Source of the DNA: Candidatus Litorirhabdus singularis
GTDB taxonomy: Bacteria; Pseudomonadota; Gammaproteobacteria; Pseudomonadales; Halieaceae
Length of the DNA stretch: 64,000 bases
NCBI RefSeq assembly: GCF_026262625.1
Contig: NZ_SHNN01000007.1
Location: 58,434-122,433 of the forward strand
Direction of reading: 5' to 3'
Of this stretch, positions 8,217-15,841 are shown one piece after another. Every line of letters starts with the position of its first letter. Position 1 is the first letter of the stretch. The notes below the pieces were generated by a model. It saw only the letters and a list, made by a program, of their open reading frames with translations. It had not been told where the DNA came from and ran no database searches. The position numbers and the translations under genes were made by a program.

Positions 8217-9017
8217 TCAACTATTGTATTGCGTAAAAATCTTTCTTAGTTCTTCTACTGTGTAAGGGTTTGGCTTTCCTTTATGTAGCATTGAATGGCA
8301 GTTCGGACAAACTGGCACCAAGTCCGCTACGGGATCCACCTCGTACCCATCTCCAACTGTCGAAAGTGGTACCACGTGATGAACATGAATGTAGTTTCGA
8401 CCGATCTCACCATACCTCTTCCAGAAGCTGACCCCACAAACTTTACATTCGTGACCATGGTGCTCCAAGCACCTTTTCCTCGCCTCAGGGTTCCGCTCAT
8501 ATCGGTTTACAAAAATGCTAGTTCTTGCGCCTTCTGGTAGCCCCTTCGTATTACTTATTTCGTCGGCCAAGACGAACTGATTCACTCCAATTCTCTGGTC
8601 AAAAAGGGCCTTCAAAGACTCTGCTACTAGATCAGGAACTGTTTTCCCCGTTCCTTGAACTGTCCAGGCGTTGCAAGTAAAGGGTTCTAACGTCAATTCA
8701 GAGCTATCCACTATAAGCGCCTTACTTGGATCTCCAAGATAATCAAAATCCAAATCAACATAGAGTATTAGTTTACCCGCTTCATCCTCTTCAAAATTTT
8801 CACTTTCATACGGTGTGCTAGCGACGGTTCCCGCGCCGATTATGCCCCGATAACCCTCCCCCACTTTCATTAGGAAAAAACCATCACCAGGCTTGATCTT
8901 CCTAGTGTTGCCGCAGCTGAAACGTAGCTGTTCTCCCGACTTTGCTCGGGCCACATATTCCTTAAACTCCTCAACAGGCCATTTGCTCGGGTTCCACTTA
9001 AATACGTAGCTACTCAT
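8217..9017 (-). CDS. EVE-HNH endonuclease (probable modification-dependent restriction enzyme)
   Basis: A 266-residue fusion. Residues 1-135 look like an EVE/PUA-type domain (YVFKWNPSKWP, GDGFFLMKVG, RGIIGAGTV), a fold that reads modified bases. Residues 195-262 form an HNH nuclease with CKVCG, the catalytic HVHHVVPLS and the zinc-type CPNCHSMLH. EVE-HNH fusions such as VcaM4I are established 5mC/5hmC-dependent (type IV) endonucleases, so the likely role is cutting modified invading DNA. It is first in a minus-strand group with the HsdS remnant and a 396-aa unknown. A relic IS end lies 35 bp upstream of its start. Confidence 0.85.
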   Translation of the reverse strand: MSSYVFKWNPSKWPVEEFKEYVARAKSGEQLRFSCGNTRKIKPGDGFFLMKVGEGYRGIIGAGTVASTPYESENFEEDEAGKLILYVDLDFDYLGDPSKALIVDSSELTLEPFTCNAWTVQGTGKTVPDLVAESLKALFDQRIGVNQFVLADEISNTKGLPEGARTSIFVNRYERNPEARKRCLEHHGHECKVCGVSFWKRYGEIGRNYIHVHHVVPLSTVGDGYEVDPVADLVPVCPNCHSMLHKGKPNPYTVEELRKIFTQYNS

Positions 9018-9051
9018 CGTTTACAATCCCCATTTTGCGAATAGCGCCAAC

Positions 9052-9205
9052 CTGTGCAAGGCGAATTAGTAATTTCCCAATAGTATCAGAAGGTTAGCTA
9101 TTGCCGCTTTCACCGACAGAAATTACTGTCGGACAGCATGAAAGATGTTATTTACCTACTTTTTCAACTGCTCACCACCCTGACCAAGCTGCTTCAGCCC
9201 CGTCG
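9052..9205 (+). mobile_element. Relic left end of the 40.7-kb IS family
   Basis: About 154 bp clearly homologous to the left end and first transposase codons of the element at 40668-41855: the terminal CTGTGC-AAGGCGAA, the block AATAGTATCAGAAGGTTAGC, and the start ATGAAAGATGTTATTTACC at 9139. It breaks off after about 22 codons. No right end was found nearby. The last codons of the AlpA-like gene fall inside it. Confidence 0.85.
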
Positions 9206-9556
9206 CCAGCCACCATAACCTAGCGGATCAGCCTCCCACGTTTCCACATCCACCCGCCGCCATGCCACAGACCTACCCCCCAGCTTCACAGACAACGGAA
9301 ACGTACCGTCAGCCATCTTCGCGTAGATAGAGCTCCTGCACAGCCCTACCCGCTTTACGATCTCAGGCAGCCGCAGGAACGTCACCTCGACAGGGTAATC
9401 ATCTTGTTTAGCTGGTTTCGGCGGTTTTGGCACTTGAGCTGGGGCGCTTGCTCGCTGATTGTTTATCCTTGCCACAACTTGATCAGCGACTTGGGCAGCA
9501 AACAGGTCTATTAGCTGCTGAGGGATGTTCAGTGTTATCTCGCTTTGAATCTGCAC
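9194..9556 (-). CDS. AlpA-type helix-turn-helix regulator
   Basis: A 120-residue protein whose C-terminal half (residues 57-115) is an AlpA/MerR-like winged HTH: FLRLPEIVKRVGLCRSSIYA, then FPLSVKLGGRSVAWRRVDVE. AlpA proteins control excision and integrase genes in P4-like islands and satellites. A GTG start is chosen because AGGAG sits 8 bp upstream. The N-terminal 50 residues are a helix and a Pro/Lys linker. The final residues (WRRG) are encoded by DNA of the relic IS, so the natural C-terminus may have been lost. Confidence 0.85.
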   Translation of the reverse strand: MQIQSEITLNIPQQLIDLFAAQVADQVVARINNQRASAPAQVPKPPKPAKQDDYPVEVTFLRLPEIVKRVGLCRSSIYAKMADGTFPLSVKLGGRSVAWRRVDVETWEADPLGYGGWRRG

Positions 9557-9627
9557 GGGGTTGGCTCCTGTTGTATGACTACAAACCCAGCATAGCCAAA
9601 CCTCCTACAACTGCTATCCTCAAAACC

Positions 9628-9879
9628 ATGACCATCAACCACCTAACAACACTCACCCTCGACTACCTGGAAGCCGAAGCAGGTGAAGTCCAGCGCCACC
9701 AGGAAGCCCTCGAGCAATACCTCCAGCACGCAGGGAACTCTGCTCAGCAGATCAAGTTCTGGATGGGGTTCTGCATCAACCTCGATGGTGATGAAGATGG
9801 TGACCTGAGGAGCGTGGTGGCTACTGATGTGGCGTTGGCGGTTATGCAGGGGGATGTGGTGGTGCTGGGTGGGTGTTAG
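9628..9879 (+). CDS. Small hypothetical protein
   Basis: An 83-residue frame starting at ATG 9628, divergent from the AlpA gene. It begins with an amphipathic helix (LDYLEAEAGEVQRHQEALEQ) and has an acidic DGDEDGD stretch mid-protein. No family recognised. The last 60 bases are strongly G- and T-rich, like the end of the glutaredoxin gene. Confidence 0.5.
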   Translation: MTINHLTTLTLDYLEAEAGEVQRHQEALEQYLQHAGNSAQQIKFWMGFCINLDGDEDGDLRSVVATDVALAVMQGDVVVLGGC

Positions 9880-9935
9880 CCGCAGGACTCTTGAGCGTCA
9901 AGCCGGCACGGTTTTACGCCGCCATCGACCTTGCT

Positions 9936-11144
9936 CTAATCAACTATAGCAGCCACAAAATATCCAGCGCTTTGCGCAGCGTAACTGAACTGAAAAATGT
10001 ATGTACCGGTCTCTGGGAAAGTAAAATCTAAAGTCTCACCACAGACCAGACCAACTAAGTCCATATTGGCATCGTAAACGCGAATTTGAGTATCGTATCC
10101 GGGGTTCGCAGAACATCGCGCCTTTTGCTGACCTGAGAGCGGTGTATCTAGTATGGCCTGCAAGATAATTCTCTCGTTCGTACCCGCCTGATATTGAAAG
10201 TAATTGTAGAAAGTGTTCGCAGAAATAGGGTGCTCTACACCGGGCTCTAAATTTGCCGGTACGCTAGGAGTACCTATTTCGCCGGTGGGGTCAGATATTG
10301 CAGATGAACCCAAGATAGATGCAACATAAGCGTTACCTGGTGCGTTTGTTGGGTAGTCAAATTGAATTATGTAATCACCGGCTTCGGAGAACGAAAAGAC
10401 CAGGTTTTCACCACAGATTCCGCCAATTCGACTGAGGGCATCATCGTATACATGAATTTGTGTATCATAGGTGCTTGCCGTGGTTCCGCTACCAGGCGAT
10501 GCTCCACACCGAGCTTTTTCAGTATCATTCATAGGCTCATCGAGTTCTGCGTGAATTATGAGCTTTTCATTTTCCTTTGCACCATAACTGTAATAGTTAT
10601 AGATTTTTTCCCTCAGTAATGGATTAGGTGTACCCAAACTCAAGACAAACGGCATACTCGGCGTACCATTTGCGCATTGGTCCTCGGCATCTAGAGGGCA
10701 ACGATCATCTCCATCAAGAGTGCCATCATTATCGTCATCATCATCTAATTCGTTTCGAACCCCGTCAGCATCAGTATCGATACCAACGTTCTTGAATACG
10801 GGCATGATATGGCCATTGCCAAACCCTGCGACAATTGCATCACCTAGTGAGCCACCGTCGATGTTTATTGAGCAAACAGGATCGGTGGAATCACCACAAT
10901 AGAAGCCTGAACCACGCTGCCACTTTTCAAACTCATAACCTGGTCTAGCAACGGCTGTAAATACCTCGCTAAAATTTGGGTCAGTAATCTCAAACTCACA
11001 ATAATCTGGACCTGAGCAATTCATCGATCCAGAGCCCGACTGAACGGCGCCACCCGAAGAAACCAGAACGGATAATTTGCAGCCCGTCATTGCTGCTGCC
11101 AGAGAGATAATAATCAGGGGCTTAGTGATAAATCCATTCATCAT
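9936..11144 (-). CDS. Exported lipoprotein with Ca-binding type-3 repeats and two PPC-like domains
   Basis: A 402-residue lipoprotein: signal with lipobox MTGC near residue 22, an N-terminal Cys-rich region, then Asp-rich thrombospondin type-3-like repeats (DTDADGVRNELDDDDDNDG, near 118-145) that bind calcium in known proteins. Two copies of a beta-rich domain follow (residues about 165-285 and 290-402), each with a YNYY/YNYFQY strand, a DTQIHVYD or DTQIRVYD motif and GDYIIQF/GTYIFQF, like bacterial pre-peptidase C-terminal (PPC) domains. AGGAAG precedes the start. It is probably on the outer membrane surface. Role unknown. Confidence 0.8.
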   Translation of the reverse strand: MMNGFITKPLIIISLAAAMTGCKLSVLVSSGGAVQSGSGSMNCSGPDYCEFEITDPNFSEVFTAVARPGYEFEKWQRGSGFYCGDSTDPVCSINIDGGSLGDAIVAGFGNGHIMPVFKNVGIDTDADGVRNELDDDDDNDGTLDGDDRCPLDAEDQCANGTPSMPFVLSLGTPNPLLREKIYNYYSYGAKENEKLIIHAELDEPMNDTEKARCGASPGSGTTASTYDTQIHVYDDALSRIGGICGENLVFSFSEAGDYIIQFDYPTNAPGNAYVASILGSSAISDPTGEIGTPSVPANLEPGVEHPISANTFYNYFQYQAGTNERIILQAILDTPLSGQQKARCSANPGYDTQIRVYDANMDLVGLVCGETLDFTFPETGTYIFQFSYAAQSAGYFVAAIVD

Positions 11145-11241
11145 TTACTTCCTTGTTGTTCCTGTTCGCACAATACGGAAAAGATAGAGTCCAGACCAAT
11201 AAAAAGCCCTTGCTTGGCGGGCTAGCAGAACGCAGTCTGTA

Positions 11242-11874
11242 TCAGGCTTTCTTGCGCTTCAGCGCACCTAACCCCATCAGAGCTGAGCCAAATAGCCATG
11301 CTGCGGCGGGGATCGGGACGGCGCCAATATCACCATCGGCGACCGCCCACGCGCTTGCATTGGTTCCAATCGTAGGCTGGAAGCCTACTTCTTGGTAATT
11401 ACTTTGAAAGGTGTAGGTGTAGTACGGGTTGGGCTTTGCCTGAGCATACCAAGCGAAACTGGTTGCAGCTATCGACCTTTCCTGGCCAGTAGTCGCGTCA
11501 ATGTAGATGTCAGGATAAGAGTTTGAAGCTACCCAGCCAAGAGTCTCATACATGAGATGATTCATCTCTCCACCCAAAACCTCGCCATCGATAGAGTAGA
11601 AGACGTTAGGTAATCTCCAGTTATTATGCCCCAAATAAACTAACTGCTGCGCCCACGCCAAAGCAGAAGCGTGCGTAAATCGCCGATCCGAGATACTAGT
11701 GCCGTCGTCAGAAGAACTGCCGGCACCAAAGTCTGCATCATGTAACCAGGTAACATTGAGAACATCGTCGTAAATAAGCCCATTGCCACGATCGTACAAA
11801 GCTGCGCTCGCGTGTGTCGATATAAGGAGCACCGCCAGAGATACCAAACTGCGCTTGAATTTTGTCACTACCAT
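11242..11874 (-). CDS. Lcl/DUF1566-like exported protein with VPxPA C-terminal sorting tail (copy 3)
   Basis: A 210-residue protein with a Sec signal (ending THASAA near 25), a middle resembling the Lcl/DUF1566 domain (LIYDDVLNVTWLHDA, NNWRLPN) and a C-terminal tail VPIPAAAWLFGSALMGLG then ALKRKK: motif, hydrophobic helix, basic end. This tail is the VPLPA/PEP-CTERM type recognised by an exosortase. It is the last of three same-strand genes sharing the tail; the middle gene ends 6 bp upstream. No exosortase gene is in the window. Confidence 0.85.
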   Translation of the reverse strand: MVVTKFKRSLVSLAVLLISTHASAALYDRGNGLIYDDVLNVTWLHDADFGAGSSSDDGTSISDRRFTHASALAWAQQLVYLGHNNWRLPNVFYSIDGEVLGGEMNHLMYETLGWVASNSYPDIYIDATTGQERSIAATSFAWYAQAKPNPYYTYTFQSNYQEVGFQPTIGTNASAWAVADGDIGAVPIPAAAWLFGSALMGLGALKRKKA

Positions 11875-11880
11875 AACTCT

Positions 11881-12411
11881 CTACCCTACCTTTCGCTTCA
11901 GCACACCCAACCCAAGTAATGCCGACGCAAACAGCCATGCTGCGGCGGGGATCGGGACGACGTGGAATGCAGCTGATACCGTTTGACTATTAGGTATTAC
12001 ATTGCCTGATCTTGAAGCCCAGCCAAAAACAGTCTTTTCACCACCAACCGTTCCCCAGATGAGGCCCGAATTACCAGTAGGGATAAAGTACTCATCGCCG
12101 GCCGTTGATCCTACTCTTGAAGCGTGAACACCCTCCAGTAAGATATTGATCTGATCTCTAGCCTCTGCGGACAAACTTATCTCTCCGAAGAACGGATAAA
12201 GCCCATCATTCAGGCATGCTGTAAAGCACCCTTTTTCAAAAACGACATTATAAGTGTCGGAATTGAACTCAAAATTTGTTATTCCAACAACGTATAACCC
12301 ATTGCTAACCACGGTGGCTGCACGTACTTCTATCGTCAAGAGAAGCAAAATCACCACTGCAATTATTCTGAAATATATCGATGAACTACCGCTTATACAC
12401 TTACGATGCAC
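11881..12411 (-). CDS. Exported protein with VPxPA C-terminal sorting tail (copy 2)
   Basis: A 176-residue protein with an N-terminal hydrophobic segment (IIAVVILLLLTIEVRA) and the C-terminal tail VPIPAAAWLFASALLGLG then VLKRK. The middle part is beta-rich and not of the Lcl type of its neighbours; a CFTAC pair lies near residue 64. Its start overlaps the end of the upstream gene by 11 bp, so the trio is one operon. Probably targeted to the envelope by an exosortase encoded elsewhere. Confidence 0.82.
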   Translation of the reverse strand: MHRKCISGSSSIYFRIIAVVILLLLTIEVRAATVVSNGLYVVGITNFEFNSDTYNVVFEKGCFTACLNDGLYPFFGEISLSAEARDQINILLEGVHASRVGSTAGDEYFIPTGNSGLIWGTVGGEKTVFGWASRSGNVIPNSQTVSAAFHVVPIPAAAWLFASALLGLGVLKRKVG

Positions 12412-13036
12412 TTGTAGCTACTTTCTTGCGCTTCAGTGCACCCAACCCAATCAGCGCAGAGCCGAAGAGCCATGCTGCGGCGGGGATGGGGACATTGGAA
12501 ACATCCCCTGATTGAACCGCCCACATCCAAAGATTGGCTGCCTTAACGTCCCTCCACTGCTCGCCACTAGACATGAAATAGCTTAATCCATAGGAATTGT
12601 CACCCCAATCTGGGTCTAGACTTCCAGTCCAGTATCTGAAGGTCGTTTGAATATTAATGAATGGCCCAGTGTTTACCAAGGCGCCGTACGAATTACCGAG
12701 AGTTTGGTAGTAAAGCACCGAATGTTCACTCGCCGCGCACAGCTCCTCTACTGAGTAACATGCAGGGTCGGAAATAGGTAAACGCCAACCACCCACGCCC
12801 TCAACTCTCAAAGTTTCAACCCATACCATAGCGTTATACCAAGTGGCGCGCCCTCCTCCCCCTGAATCTGGCGGTGGCGTTCCATAGATATTTGCATTAG
12901 TTGTCCAAGTCAGATTGGTATCCGTATCGTAATAGGCCTGTCCATTTAGGCGAGACTGCAGCGCAGCATGCACAGAAGAAGCTGTCATTAATAAAACTAG
13001 CAGCGAAATGGGTAAAATTGACTTTGCTATTCTCAT
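12401..13036 (-). CDS. Lcl/DUF1566-like exported protein with VPxPA C-terminal sorting tail (copy 1)
   Basis: A 211-residue protein, first in the trio: Sec signal (SILPISLLVLLMTASSVHAA), then an Lcl/DUF1566-type domain (QAYYDTDTNLTWTTNANI, GGWRLPI) and the tail VPIPAAAWLFGSALIGLG then ALKRKK. The N-terminal domain is related to the third gene but not to the second. The encoded tails are almost identical in DNA as well (AGCCATGCTGCGGCGGGGAT in all three), pointing to recent duplication or gene conversion of tails. Confidence 0.85.
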   Translation of the reverse strand: MRIAKSILPISLLVLLMTASSVHAALQSRLNGQAYYDTDTNLTWTTNANIYGTPPPDSGGGGRATWYNAMVWVETLRVEGVGGWRLPISDPACYSVEELCAASEHSVLYYQTLGNSYGALVNTGPFINIQTTFRYWTGSLDPDWGDNSYGLSYFMSSGEQWRDVKAANLWMWAVQSGDVSNVPIPAAAWLFGSALIGLGALKRKKVATSAS

Positions 13037-13202
13037 TTCTTATGCCTCAAGATTGAAAGTGCACGCACTCATATGCGCCTATTCATCATCTCAATGCAAG
13101 ATTTATGCCCACTGATACATATCAATAACTTAGCCCGTTAAGGCTTGGTAGGAGACGGGGGTTTGTAAGATTTCCTGACAGAGACTTGGGTCCAGCCAGC
13201 AC

Positions 13203-13331
13203 AGCATCGGTGTATTCAGTGACGTACTTCAGGACGGTGCAGGCAATCAGGTCAAGCTGGGCATTGATGCGCCTGAAGATGTGGCGATTGTCAGGGAAGA
13301 ATTGCTGGAAGCGGTTGCGTTGACCGATTGA
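13203..13331 (+). pseudogene. CsrA-like C-terminal remnant
   Basis: An open stretch of 42 codons without a start reads DVLQDGAGNQVKLGIDAPED, then VAIVREELLEAV and stop. The GNQV-LGI-AP-DV-V-REE pattern is the signature of CsrA/RsmA, a small RNA-binding global regulator. The N-terminal strand (LTRR..) is missing and a stop lies upstream in frame, so this is a truncated relic. Confidence 0.6.
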
Positions 13332-13466
13332 ATCCACACCTAATACCGGATATCTTAACTGTCGTTCTCGGCCTCGCTGCTGACGCTCTCAGCCATGTTG
13401 CCATTGCGGTTCAAGGCGTAGCTTATGCGCTCTGAAAATAGGAATGCGAAAGGAGAAGGCAAAGCC

Positions 13467-13937
13467 ATGAGGTCGATAAATACACTCGCTGTCGCTCTGC
13501 TAAGCTGTCTGCTTGCGGGTGCTTGTGCTGCACCACCCAAAGGCCCATCCATGGACCAAACAGCGGTTTATTGGGGCGAGGCTGAAGAGTACTGCACTAA
13601 TCTATTTCCAAATCATAAAGAAGGGTCTGATGGTTGCTTAACTGGCAGATACAACTGGATAGTGAGTCAACAACACCCCGAATACGCTGAGAAACGAGAA
13701 AAAGAACGTATTGAACAAGCCAACGCCCCCGCGCCCGAACAAGTTGCCGCCCAGCGAAAGCAAAGCGCTACTGCTATCTATTCGGTATTAAATGAGGCCA
13801 GCTTTACGTCTTGTGTAAGGAGTGGCGGAACGCCTATGACTTCTCCCAGCGGTACCGTCATATGCCAGCAGCCAAAGCAGCAGACGTCTACTTGCAGGGA
13901 TGTAGGCAATAACACTCTCCATTGCACTTCGGACTGA
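13467..13937 (+). CDS. Small lipoprotein, probably C-terminally truncated
   Basis: A 156-residue lipoprotein from ATG 13467 (an in-frame ATG 42 bp upstream is less likely): signal LAVALLSCLLAGAC with lipobox LAGAC, then a charged helical region and a Cys-containing C-terminus (TCRDVGNNTLHCTSD). DNA just after the stop continues as decayed 48-bp repeats that encode related 16-residue units, so the ancestral protein was longer. Role unknown. Confidence 0.7.
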   Translation: MRSINTLAVALLSCLLAGACAAPPKGPSMDQTAVYWGEAEEYCTNLFPNHKEGSDGCLTGRYNWIVSQQHPEYAEKREKERIEQANAPAPEQVAAQRKQSATAIYSVLNEASFTSCVRSGGTPMTSPSGTVICQQPKQQTSTCRDVGNNTLHCTSD

Positions 13938-13958
13938 CGCCCGTAACTTGACGCACCG

Positions 13959-14146
13959 ACAGTCTGGGTACTACGCGCGACAATCACGGCAACACTTATC
14001 GTACAGATAGCCTGGGAACAACGCGGAGCAATACTGGATAGACGTGGCGGACAGATAGCCTGAGCACTACTCGAGATGATAGCGGCAACACTTGCCGCAC
14101 TGGTAGTCTCGGAGTTATGCGCCGTAACTGATTTAGCGGACTTAGG
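13959..14146 (+). repeat. Decayed 48-bp tandem repeat after the lipoprotein gene
   Basis: Four imperfect units start at 13959, 14003, 14051 and 14099 (first unit 44 bp, others 48). Units 2 and 3 share ACAGATAGCCTG. Translated in shifting frames they give related peptides (RTDSLGTTR, RDDSGNTCRTGSLG) that match the end of the lipoprotein (CRDVGNNT). The 4-bp loss in unit 1 explains the frameshift. Confidence 0.7.
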
Positions 14147-14198
14147 CTGCACGTTGACTGACTAAACACACAGCCCGCCATGCTAAAAAGATGTAGGG

Positions 14199-15137
14199 AT
14201 GTTTATTGTGGCCTTTTTACAAAAGGAAAAAACAATTAAGAAGTTTCTGTTTGGTTTTATTCTCACTGCCCTTCTATGTGCTGCGCCCTCATATGCGCAG
14301 CTCCCAGACGAGGCTCAGGCTATTATGATGATTGTCATGAAGGCAGATGGATATATTACGGAGGAAATGCACATAAATTTCTGGGCGTCCATTGCAGAAA
14401 TTGCGAAAACTGATGAAGATGTGAATCAGTTTTCGACGCATCTCAGTAATAATCTGTTGTTAACGCAGGAGTATCAATTTGAGTTGTTCAAGAGTGCACG
14501 GCTCAGCGAGGAGCAAGGCGAAGTTGTAATGACTGAACGCTTCAAAGTTCTAGCGTTGGGGGTTGAGAAGATATCTCCGGGACAAAAGGTGCTAGCACAA
14601 GAATTTCTGGAGAGCGCGGCTTTCCAAAGGATGATTAATCGACGCGCTGATGGGCGTTCACTAATAGTTACGAAAGAAGTAATTGACTTAACAATGCCCA
14701 ATATTGAAAGTAGTTTCAAGCGGCTAAATCGACTGTTAAGCAAAGACTGGGACTCCAGCAGTGAACTTGATTATAAAATTTCGGATGGTAAATTTTCAAC
14801 TTCAGCGGGACTGATTCCTGCTGGCTGTTTTGGCCAACTCATGACCGAATTGAATGGCGATAATACTGTGGCAGCAATATTTTTGAATCGAGCATCATTG
14901 CGAGGGTGTATCGCTTCAAATTTACCTTATCCTGCCGGTGATCAAGATCAAATAACTTATGAAATTGTTGAGCGGGCTGGCAACGATATTTTCAAGATGC
15001 GCGTATGCCAAAGTTGGGTAGAGGGGAGCATGAGGTCTTCATGCGACAAGATACTCGTTGAGTTTACAGAAAGGGATTACTTGATGCCTGATGAATCTCG
15101 TAAGGTATTATCTCTAGAAAAAATTGGAGAGTGGTGA
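14199..15137 (+). CDS. Exported hypothetical protein
   Basis: A 312-residue protein with a Sec signal peptide (LFGFILTALLCAAPSYA, cleavage about residue 33). The mature part is mostly helical to residue 190, then beta-rich with cysteines (AGCFGQL, RGCIAS, CQSW, SSCDK) suggesting periplasmic disulfides. No family recognised. The codons look AT-rich relative to the flanking core genes. Confidence 0.75.
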   Translation: MFIVAFLQKEKTIKKFLFGFILTALLCAAPSYAQLPDEAQAIMMIVMKADGYITEEMHINFWASIAEIAKTDEDVNQFSTHLSNNLLLTQEYQFELFKSARLSEEQGEVVMTERFKVLALGVEKISPGQKVLAQEFLESAAFQRMINRRADGRSLIVTKEVIDLTMPNIESSFKRLNRLLSKDWDSSSELDYKISDGKFSTSAGLIPAGCFGQLMTELNGDNTVAAIFLNRASLRGCIASNLPYPAGDQDQITYEIVERAGNDIFKMRVCQSWVEGSMRSSCDKILVEFTERDYLMPDESRKVLSLEKIGEW

Positions 15138-15841
15138 CGCTTATTAGGCCTCCTACATCAATCGATATTAGTTCTTGTTGTGATAGTAAATGCAGCGCAC
15201 TCCAGAGATTGTCGGGGCGGCTGAACACTTTGTGCGTGGCACAGCATCAACTCTTGCGCGTTGCGAGTAGATCAAGATATTGTAAACCGCTATTTTGTAT
15301 AAACTCCGTGGTTTTGGTAGTGTTCAATCCTCGTTCTAAGAGAGCACGGACGCTATGAACAAGAAACTACTCACATGCCTACTGAGACCGACTCTAAGGC
15401 AGACCTCTGCTGACGATGGAGTCCACTTGCTTGAACAGTGCGGGGCCCGAGCGCGGCTGTTGATGACGAATCTAGCTGCGACCAAGTGAACGCCAGGATG
15501 TCCGCACCGAGATGCAGCCTGGTCCGAGCATGCTCACTCTCAGACCGCATCAACAGTCAACCTCAGCTACGTGCCTGTTGGAATTTTGAGCGGAAAGAAA
15601 TCCATAGAATAAGTCCGTTGACGCCAGAAAGGAAACAGCGAGGTTTATGCGAGTCTAAAAATCTATGCTCACTAGCGCCTCTCAGAACAATGTCGCCAAT
15701 GGACGTGCGATTGGCGCGCAAAACCATATTTCTATTTACCTCGTGCATGTAGGCTGTGAGCGTGAAACAAACAACTTTTTGTAACCAGGCTCAACAGACT
15801 TTCGAAGGGAAGCTGCAAAAAACTCTAGATGGAGAAAAATT
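15138..15841 (+). other. Gene-poor stretch
   Basis: I see no convincing gene in these 700 bases. Short frames on both strands lack ribosome sites and family signal. The last 30 bases contain GGAG, the ribosome site for the next gene. Confidence 0.5.

Noticed and set aside
13122..13337. Minus-strand frame of 71 codons
   Set aside because: The plus strand here carries the better-supported CsrA-like remnant; the minus frame has no family signal or ribosome site.
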